Positions 56,405 through 64,000 of a stretch of DNA of 64,000 nt are shown here, piece after piece (position 1 is the first letter of the stretch; each line of letters starts with the position of its first letter). The notes below the pieces were generated by a model. It saw only the letters and a program-made list of their open reading frames with translations. It was not told where the DNA came from and ran no database searches. The DNA comes from Multifurca ochricompacta. Lineage: Eukaryota > Basidiomycota > Agaricomycetes > Russulales > Russulaceae. The stretch spans positions 62,001-126,000 of the forward strand of contig WTXG01000088.1 of the NCBI GenBank assembly GCA_022496185.1, given 5' to 3'. The position numbers were made by a program, and so were the translations under genes.

Positions 56405-56950
56405 ATTTTTTTTGAAATCGATCTTATCACGCGCTTCAGGGCCTTGCCCAAATTGCGTGGCTACTACGGGGTACATTGTAAACTACTAGGTGAACATGAT
56501 GTTGTGAGTGTGTGTGAGACAAACGATGGAAAACCCCGGTGGGGAAAGCGGTTCAAGTGAGGGTGCGTGGAAGTGAAGGTAGAGGAAAAAGAGAAGAAGG
56601 TAAGGGAAAAGAGAAGGAAAGGGAAAAGACTGGTAAAGAGATTTTTACCTATGACTCCCGAGGTCGTTCCGACGAAAACGTCCTTGTGAAGGCCTATGTG
56701 TCCTGGATGAAGGTTAGCAAGTCCTCGACGTAAGGCTTGCGATTGAAGAGAAGAGGCCAATGGGGGGGGAGAGAGGGCCCAATCGGAGAGGAATTGGAGG
56801 CTCTCACACCTGGCGGCGTAGAGAGGGCAGTCGAGGAAGATGTGGGGAAAGGTGGATGGGTTTTTTGGGTTGGAAGTGCTCTATGAAGGCGTGGCCGATC
56901 GCAAGGCGCAACGCAGTGGAGTTTGGTAAAGCCGGCGGCCCATCTCAAGC
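56405..56950 (-). mobile_element. 5'-truncated LINE, minus strand, distal copy
   Basis: Same insertion as 52381-52822 but longer. Minus-strand remnants include a HIFLDCPLYAAR-like knuckle block, matching HILLECPLYAQS of the full-length LINE. Confidence 0.8.
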
Positions 56951-57391
56951 AACTCTACCGTTCACTTTCTTGCCCTATCTTATGTAGGCTCGACCACGTT
57001 GCATATTTGGCCCCCTGCCAGCTACCCCTAACCAATGGCGTTCCATCCTTATTTACTAGTGTCTCATGCTAGTGCCACAGTTATGAGTTGTTGAGTTGAG
57101 CTGCCAAGCCAACTGGCCCAGAACCTGCCCTCATAACACCTCCAACCTATCCCGGGGGCCCGGGGACCATCCTGTCGGTACTACAGGTTCCTAGGACCAT
57201 CCCATCTACCACGGCAACGCCCGACACCCCTATGAATCCCGCGTCACAGATCACCTCTGTCCCTCAATTGCTCTTATCATGCTCCGTAGCACGTAGCATA
57301 GTTGGATTTGGATAAATACGAGAATCTCCAAGCTGTCGCCTTGGTTCTCACACACCACCCTTCAGACGCTTTGAAACATACTTGCTCTCCA

Positions 57392-58323
57392 ATGACTCAC
57401 TTCATGCGTCCAGAAAACGGGGGCGATCGTATTTTAAATGGAGATATACACCATCAATCTGAAGAGACATCGCAATCCTATCAGCACGAGCAAGTAAATG
57501 TGCCCCCACATCGTGTAGTGAGTATTTGCGACGGCTCATATTCACCTCGAACTCCTGGCAGAACTATAATTAAGCTTCACTTTTAAAGGCTACTGCACAA
57601 CACCCTGGCTATGCCCCCTCTTGGAATGCACCTGCTCCGCATCCAGGCTACCAGGACGAGCGCTATGCCGCACAACACCCTGGCTATGCCCCCTCTTGGA
57701 ATGCACCTGCTCCACATCCAGGCTATCAGGACGAGCACTATGCCGCCCCATATGCATACGGTAGTGCTCGCGGCTATGGCGTATGGCACAACACCCAGCC
57801 CAATGTCCTCTTCGCTCCTCCTCCTGTGGAAAGCGCACTTTTCCCTCTTTCTGCCTTTTCTCTATGAACTAACCTTCTCTCCCCTCAGAACGCTGCAGCT
57901 TCATACGTGAATCAGGAATTCGGCAACGTCAATAACGCTTTCGCCTATGGTAATGGGGTTCCAGCGCTTACAGAAGCTCATGGTCCGTTTTCTGCGGTAC
58001 GCTTCACTTCAGTTACGTTCCCCCCCCCCCTTCTCTCTCTCTCCCTCCACTCTCCCTTAACGCTGTTGTAGCATACTCATCACAACACGCAGGTGGGCAG
58101 TGTTCCTAGGCTAGGTGCAGCTAATGTTAACGGTGGGACCGGCGTGGACGCTCAGCCTCATGCTCCCACTTCCGAGGGGCATGCGCCCTCTGAAGGTCTC
58201 AGGTCCCTAGCTAGACATTACATCCTCGATCCAAGGACCCGCGTTTACATAGTCCGCATGGTGTCAGATGGGTGTGGCCGTCTGAACATGTACATCACGC
58301 TCGAAGCAGCGGACGTTGTTTGA
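57392..58323 (+). CDS. Unknown Pro/Tyr/Gly-rich protein, distal copy, intact
   Basis: Exons 57392-57517, 57589-57825, 57889-57996 and 58093-58323, all phase 0, 233 residues. It begins MTHFMRPENGGDRILNGD. Compared with the proximal copy it has a tandem duplication of a 25-residue unit (QHPGYAPSWNAPAPHPGYQD...) inside exon 2. The C-terminal block RHYILDPRTRVYIVRMVSDG is well conserved and may be a small beta-rich domain. There is no signal peptide or membrane segment. Function unknown. Splice sites are kept in both copies, which supports a real gene. Confidence 0.65.
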
Positions 58324-58460
58324 TACATATGAGCCAAAACTATTTGGTGGTTCTTATTTAAATGACATTATTTTCGAGCTGTTTAATTTTCTTCTTCTCT
58401 TCGAGAAACTTGGTGCCCTCCTTTAAACATTAAAGTTGACTCATCAACATTGAGGGAAAC

Positions 58461-58557
58461 CAATTTTTTTTGTTTTAAAAAATTGAGTTTCGTTGACACG
58501 CTTTGCAAGGCATTGCTTGAGTCGCGCGGCTATCTAGTACAATGGGTTAATAAACGC
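58461..58557 (-). mobile_element. LINE 3' end, minus strand
   Basis: T-rich run, then the complement of the tail with GAGTCGCGCGGCTATCTAGT. Equivalent of the tail at 54033. Confidence 0.6.
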
Positions 58558-59130
58558 AGCTGTAAAAAGGGTCTTAGCTATCTATTTAGATAGTGGATAA
58601 GTTCAGTTATTGTGGTCAAAACTAAAGTGAAGACATAAAAAGTATAGTCCTTGTATACTACTGAAGGAGTATGACAATAAAGAGAAAACATAACTAATTA
58701 ATTGCGACAAGATACGAAGGAACGTGTTGTGTGCAATGTTTTTTTTTTTTTTTTGAATCAATTTTAATTCGCACTTGCGGGATGGCGCCCAATCGCGCGG
58801 CCACATCCGGGTACAATGTGGCTACTGATACTACGAACAGGTGATGGAAGCGACAAAAGTCATGGTGCCAAACCCAGAGGGAAAATGCTAAGTAGGGGGA
58901 TAGGATAGGGAGGCCTTGAGGGGGGAAAAAACCCCTCCCCCGGTTAGCCGTTCAGTGAGCAATAAAGTTGAAATAAAGTTGAAACTTACAAGTCACCTGT
59001 GTCCGACAGACTCAGTCTGGTTCACGGGGTCGTCAGGCAGATATAGGTTTTGTAAAGGCCCTAGTGTCCTGGATGAACTCGAGTAGGTGGTCAACATGGC
59101 GGAATTGTCTTGAATCAGTTAATAACGCCG
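58558..59130. repeat. Dispersed repeat split by a LINE
   Basis: 58558-58737 and 59103-59125 together match 37891-38115. The LINE copy 58738-59099 lies between them. Confidence 0.65.
58738..59099 (-). mobile_element. 5'-truncated LINE, minus strand
   Basis: T run, tail complement (AATCAATTTTAATTCGC ... CGCGCGGCCACATC), and a minus-strand remnant reading HLLEFIQDTRAF then RPREPD and stop, matching the ORF2 C-terminus. Confidence 0.85.
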
Positions 59131-59637
59131 GCCCAAAACTACGGATCTCGAATCAACTTTAAGATGAGTTACGTTTGTTGAGTCATTTGTGCGTTTGCGC
59201 CGTCAGATACCTCCGTGAGTGAGGGCTGAAGTAAATGGAAACCGGATCATAACCTTCCCCTTTGTACGTATATTGATGATCTAGTGATCTAGTGAATGCA
59301 TTCACCGCATTCACCCACCCAAAAGATTGTGCCGAATCACGTGATGTAAAGTCAACAACGGAAATGAACCACCCAACTCTCCCCACCGCCGCTGACAGTC
59401 GAAGTGGTAATCTTGTCACAACTGTGATTTGTAATAATATTTATTAAGTTATCAACTACCTCTACTGCCATGCGCCTCGCCACTGGCCATGCTTTTACCA
59501 GTGAATGCTATTCACCCAACACTTTGTGCCGAACCACGTGATGTAAAGTAAGCAACAGCAAATATTGTTGAACCAAGATAGCGGTACAGAAGTTCCGGGA
59601 TAGCGGTTCGACGTGATTACATACGCGTTCGCAATTA
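59131..59637. other. Mosaic of repeat fragments
   Basis: 59315-59395 and 59508-59590 are partial copies of the MITE at 54670. 59450-59505 matches the LINE ORF2 segment at 28385-28440 (CTGCCATGCGCCTSGCCAC), joined directly to the second MITE fragment. No gene. Confidence 0.5.
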
Positions 59638-60428
59638 CAGTCGACATTCTCATCATAATGCATAGCCCTCGTTCCAGCCTCCTGCTGTGCATGATGGGAT
59701 TTTATGCATGATCATATTTGTGACAAATGTGACAAAATGTGACATTTTTCGAAAATTTATGTTGCTGGCACTCTCAGTGCTCATATAGAAGGTCTAAGAT
59801 GTGATAGAAGTATTAGATTAAAGGGGGGGGGGCACTCCAAAACTTGTCCAATGTGACTTGAGTTTGTAGTAAACTCTAATTGGTGCAAATGGGCACATAA
59901 CTTGTGCAGTTGTTGTAGAATCAGTGTTGAGATACCATTGGCATTAGAGTAATGCAAACAATGTTTCTTGAGCTGCTTGCAAAGTCCCTGTCCCTCCTTT
60001 GCTGATAGCCCTTCATCTCCACTCCCTTCCTCTTCATCATCATCCATCTCCTCATCTGGGGTGTCCATAGTCATGTGAAGAGCTTCTGCAATGATCTCAT
60101 CATTGCCAACAGGGAACTGGTAATCCAAATGGCCAATCTCTGTCTCCTCAATTGGATTGAGGAGATCTTAACTGCCACACTCATTTGAGCTTTACATCAG
60201 CATTTTAGACTTGATGCACGAGCAGACATGCAGTATTTGGGGACCACTTCCAGCCACAAATTACTAAATATGGTAAATATGGTAATGCATAACCCCAAAA
60301 TGTGCCATGCATTATTTGAAATGAGAATGCATGCATAAATCCCTATGTCCCACGTTGGTTCCAGCCTCAAGCCATGCATTATTGGAGGTTATGCATTATT
60401 AGGTCATGCATTATGAGGATATCGACTG
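59638..60428. mobile_element. Internally deleted pogo/Tigger-type element
   Basis: Ends CAGTCGACATTCTCAT and ATGAGGATATCGACTG are inverted repeats flanked by TA (59636-59637, 60429-60430). GCATTATGAGG/ATAATGCAT motifs repeat near both ends. It carries only a transposase C-terminal remnant. The chimeric duplication (55130-55150) lacks this insertion at the equivalent site. Confidence 0.8.
59781..60128 (-). pseudogene. Pogo-type transposase C-terminal remnant
   Basis: It encodes an acidic stretch (MDTPDEEMDDDEEEGSGDEG) followed by a helical KQLKKHC and ILQQLHKLCAHLHQL region, typical of the tail of CENP-B/pogo-like transposases. The DNA-binding and DDE domains are absent. Confidence 0.6.
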
Positions 60429-60622
60429 TATATCAAAGATGATTACAAACGAATGGTTATGTAATATAAGATACGAATCGGGGTTAGGGTTATGGCACGT
60501 GCTGTCATATTATAATCGCGGGTTCATCAGCCGCGCCTCAGCTCTGCCTCAGCAGCTGTACACCCACACCCACACATACATCAAAGCGATCTATCCCGCC
60601 TCCATCTATTCTACGATTAATC

Positions 60623-61755
60623 ATGGGCGAATCGCGTTCAGACCTTCTCGCATGGGTTAACGAGCTCCTTCAAATCAACTATACGAAGATCGAGCAGTGC
60701 GGTACGGGCGCGGCCTATTGCCAAATCCTCGACTCTATCTATCGTGTGTCCCTTTCAAACCCGCTCTCCCGCCCTCGTCCTACTTATGCCACTAACGTTT
60801 ATTTGGAAACTTAGTTGATATACCGATGGCGCGCGTGAAAATGAACGCGAAGCACGAGTACGAATTTATAGCGAATTTCAAGGTGGTTCAGAATATGTTC
60901 AAAGCAAAGCGGATAGACAAGGCGTGTCAACGTTCTCTCCCCTTCAAATTTTTTTTTCCCTCTCCCCCTCTTACATCTGTTCATCCCTTACCTGCTTTTA
61001 CAGCCCATTCCCGTAGAAAAACTTGTTAAATGCAAAATGCAGTGCGTCATTCTTTTATTTATTTATTTACCCTCTTATCTTTTCTGTTTTGAAACCATGG
61101 GTAGGGATAACCTCGAGTTCTTACAATGGATGAAGCGGTTCTGGGATACCAATTATCCAGGCCATCCTTATGATCCTGTCGCACGACGGCGTGGCCAGTC
61201 GACCGAGGCTCCTGCGACACTTGCCCCTCTCGCCCCTCGCACAACAGCTAGTTCCGGCTCTGGAGGGGCGCGCTCTGGGGGAAAGACGCCCATTGGTGGA
61301 CCTCGTGCGGGGAGCGCGTCGGCTGTGAACCATGAACACGTGCTTGGGCTTCAAGCTCAGCTAAAGGAGATGTCTGCGCACCTCGAAGGCCTCGAAAAGG
61401 AACGCGACTTTTACTTTGCCAAGGTTTGTTTGTTTGTTGTTTATTTGTTTTTGTTCTTGTTCTTTATTTTTGTGTTATTTCCGAGATGCCTTTCTCATTG
61501 CTTACCTGGTTTCTCCATCCCCCCCCACCCCAATAGCTCCGCGATATTGAGATCTTGGTGCAGCAACAGACAGAAAAGCTCGCAGAGGAGGAACAGGAAG
61601 ACAAGACGCTGTCTGAAATTCAGAAGATTCTGTATTCGACCGAGGTGCGAAAATCCATGACCTCTTGTTTCTCATTTATCAATTGTCTACTACAGGATGG
61701 TTTCGAGGTACCTGAAGGAGGGGTGGCGCCAGGCGATGAGGAGGAGACGTTTTAG
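60623..61755 (+). CDS. BIM1: EB1/Bim1-family microtubule plus-end binding protein
   Basis: Six exons: 60623-60743, 60815-60921, 61004-61041, 61105-61423, 61537-61644, 61696-61755; 250 residues. The calponin-homology domain ([20 protein letters not shown], then [53 protein letters not shown] and [14 protein letters not shown]) binds microtubules. A Pro/Ser/Gly linker precedes the EB1 coiled coil ([32 protein letters not shown]). The C-terminus EEETF has an acidic-aromatic end as needed for CAP-Gly partners. Intron 2 must start GC (AAG|GCGTGT) to keep the family sequence. Its 5' part is copied at 55140-55434. Confidence 0.93.
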
Positions 61756-62096
61756 GTGGGGAGGCCATCCTGTCTCACACACGCATATCTAAGAGTCACA
61801 GCATCGAGTCATACCCGTAGTTCCCCCCGCCCTCGCTTTGTCCGGCTTCTATTACCGACTGCTGTAATTTCCCTTAACTTCGCTAGTATAAACAATATGA
61901 TGATGAATGGGTTGTGATTGGGCAATATCACGTGTGTGGTTTGGCAAAATATCGTACCTGCCAAGGAACACGGACACTCACCACGTTTAAATTAAACTTG
62001 GGATTTTCCCATTTGATTCAAGGTCAAAGCGGACCTCTGCGCTCGTTGGGATTAACAGCCTCGCCGCGGGGTTCAACTCTAAACATCCGAAGGTGA
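61756..62096. other. Spacer between EB1 and the 2H phosphoesterase gene
   Basis: Same-strand neighbours 341 bp apart. No ORF or RNA gene seen. Confidence 0.5.
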
Positions 62097-63385
62097 ATGG
62101 CAACACGTTGTCGTTTACTTCCACTCTCGTTCAGTTGCGTATCCATATCCCCACCCAGTGCTTGTAGTAAGAGTGGTACCAGGGCCGTCGTCGCAATGAC
62201 ATCCTCTTCAAACTCATCAAAACAACAGCGTCCGCCACCATCAAGACGCGACTTTTCATCCACCACTGTTCGCCACGACAAGAAAAGGCAACGTGAGCCA
62301 CTACCGCCGCCGCCGTCGTCGTCGTCGTCGTCGACAAATCCCAACCGCCCCACCCACTTCCTCGCTCTCCCTATTGGCCACCACGTCGAGCTTCGCAACG
62401 CAGTGGATTCGTTGACTTCCTCATGGCTAGCCCATGAACCACCGATCGATGGACTTGACCCGTCCATCGTCATCAATCCGCGTCGTCTCCACCTCACACT
62501 TGGCGCCATAGCACTTAACACCACCACCACCGCCGCACCATCATCCACTTCCGGCGCCGCTCCATACGACGATCCTCGTGGTCCTCTCGACCTCACTGCT
62601 GCGACGGAACTCCTCGTCAGCCTAGCCCCACGAATTCGCGGGTTGCTCGCACATCATCCGCTTCGAGTGTCCCTTGGAAGACTGGCAATCATGCAACCGG
62701 ATCCTACGAGGGCTCATGTACTTTATGCCGAGCCTGATGTTCACTCAACGGATGGCATCCGCCTTCGCGCGGTCTGTGGTACGTGCTATATCGTCTCTAC
62801 TCGTCTCGAATCCCACTCTTTCCCCTTTTCTCCCCCACCCGCTTTTTTTTTTTTTCTATTTACCGCCATCACTTTTTTTTCTTTTTTTTTTTTTTTTCTT
62901 TCATTCGCCTATCGTTCATTTTTGGAATATCGTGAAACCGGGAAGAGTCTGAACTGAAATGAACTGAAATCGAATTGAATCACAGAACTCGTGCACAGTG
63001 CGTTCAAACAAGCTGGATTTCTCACTGACGCGCGCCGACCACTCAAGGTGCGTCATGTATTCTTTTTCCCTCCTCATATCTCTGAGTTACCAAAATAAAA
63101 AAAAATAAAAAATAAAAACGTCGCATCTCCGTCTAGCTACATTGTACAATCCTCAACACGACATATCGTCGCCCATCACCTGGTCAGCGCCGTCCACCAG
63201 GGCGCATTCCATTTTCATTCGCCACATTCCCGCCGGACTCCAAGGATGGTGGTACCCTTTCGAACCTCGGGACGTGGACGGTCGACGAGGTACAGATATG
63301 TAAAATGGGTAGCTGGGCGCCCGACGGGGCTTACGTGCGCGTTGCGGGGTGCGATCTTCGTTCGATGTCGATTGGATTGGATTAA
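62097..63385 (+). CDS. 2H phosphoesterase / AKAP7-NLS-like (ASCC1-type) protein
   Basis: Three exons: 62097-62778, 62986-63047 and 63137-63385, frame-consistent, 330 residues. Two ATGs are possible (62097 and 62196); the longer form would add a Ser/Arg-rich leader. The core starts PNRPTHFLALPIGHHVELRN. The two histidine motifs of the 2H fold are LHLTLG (residues about 130-135) and LHCTIL at the start of exon 3, followed by NTTYRRP. This pattern matches the AKAP7-NLS/ASCC1 branch of RNA ligase-like 2H enzymes. The first intron is long and pyrimidine-rich. Substrate not known; a role in RNA processing is inferred from relatives. Confidence 0.82.
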
Positions 63386-64000
63386 GGACTGGACTGAGCG
63401 ACCCTGGCACGTGATGTCACTGTGAAGGAGGAATGGCAGAACCTACGAATGGAATTATAATTAACAACGTCCAGTTGATCAGTTGATAAGAAGGTATGTG
63501 TGGATGCGAGCTCGACGTAGAGGACAGTATTTAGTGCGGTGCTTGGAAGATCTCACAGGTACAGAACGGGGGTGAATTCTATGTGGTGAGGTACCGGGAT
63601 ATGGCTCTCACAGATAATCCCAGGTACTAAACCAAATAAGCAGGAGATCGTGAGGACAGACCCCACATTTTTCTGGTTCACACTGGTGCCGAATCGGCAA
63701 GGGCAACCCCCCTCCTCGCTCATGTGGTCTCACGTGCACGCCGTCGTCGCCGTCCCGGCTTACACTCGACACTCAATGCAAGAGATCATCTTCCCTTTTT
63801 CGACTTTCTATTTTCTGTGTGCTCTTCCCTTCTTCGGCAATGCAGAAACAGAAGTTGTGTCATTGGACTAGCTAGCAAACAAAGCCAACTTCATCCTATC
63901 TTGCCCCTGATACAGGCTCCGAATGAATTCTTATAACTGCCGCTTAGCTAACATTTACCGCCGTTGTATGTAAGCGCGCAGTTCCCTCCATCATCGTCGT
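63386..64000. other. Right flank, no recognised gene
   Basis: Only short frames. Possibly the beginning of a further gene beyond the window. Confidence 0.4.

Larger units (their letters stand above)
55140..58507 (+). repeat. Chimeric segmental duplication: EB1 5' region fused to the ArfGAP-unknown gene block
   Basis: 55140-55434 copies 60432-60722 (EB1 promoter and first exon). At 55434 the sequence switches to the ArfGAP exon 4 CTG run and follows 51357-54072 to 58507. The switch point has short GCC/GCT similarity on both sides. Confidence 0.88.

Noticed and set aside
62830..62985. Coding extension of the 2H phosphoesterase through the poly-Phe stretch
   Set aside because: This is intron 1; GTACGT and CACAG borders restore the conserved ELVHSAFKQAGF exon.

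Overview
This is a transposon-rich stretch of a filamentous basidiomycete nuclear genome. It is probably an agaricomycete; a Rhizoctonia/Ceratobasidium-like lineage would fit but is not proven. The host genes are compact, with many 48-110 bp GT-AG introns (often GTGCGT donors). They encode fungal families: RNase T2 with a C-terminal extension, Glo3-type ArfGAP, EB1/Bim1 and an F-box protein. The rest is dominated by Ty3/gypsy chromoviruses, a LINE, and hAT, Tc1 and pogo elements.

Layout. 1-11607: a plus-strand chromovirus (copy A, 5' end outside the window). A foldback hAT element (575-1723) sits in its integrase, and a complete minus-strand chromovirus of a second family (3531-10985, TSD ccggg) sits beside its 3' LTR. 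11798-14366: a palindromic Tc1/mariner element carrying a solo LTR and a hAT MITE. 14754-17141: the most unusual gene, a minus-strand secreted proprotein built from 12 nearly identical intron+exon units, each exon encoding a 30-32 residue repeat that starts W-R-R. 18118-19167: two 5'-truncated LINEs. 19410-20636: alpha/beta hydrolase. 20759-36414: a full-length LINE with a 16 bp TSD, split by a solo LTR and by a complete chromovirus (copy B, 28877-36322). 36415-46400: small repeats, a secreted RNase T2 gene interrupted by a solo LTR, a decayed HNH-type gene and LINE 3' ends. 46399-64000: gene-rich, with an F-box protein, tRNA-Thr(CGT), ArfGAP, a two-copy unknown gene, EB1/Bim1 and a 2H phosphoesterase. 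A chimeric segmental duplication (about 55140-58507) joins the 5' end of the EB1 gene to the 3' half of the ArfGAP gene.

How the parts relate. The nesting gives a clear insertion order. Both chromovirus families show an 11-12 nt complementarity between the site just inside the 5' LTR and an LTR segment about 33 nt after a TATA box, as expected for Tf1-type self-priming. Family 1 also has an intact third ORF with four zinc knuckles downstream of the chromodomain. Many frames differ from an intact gene by a single base, which points to assembly indels or recent decay. Host exon structures were deduced by eye from splice signals and protein family motifs.
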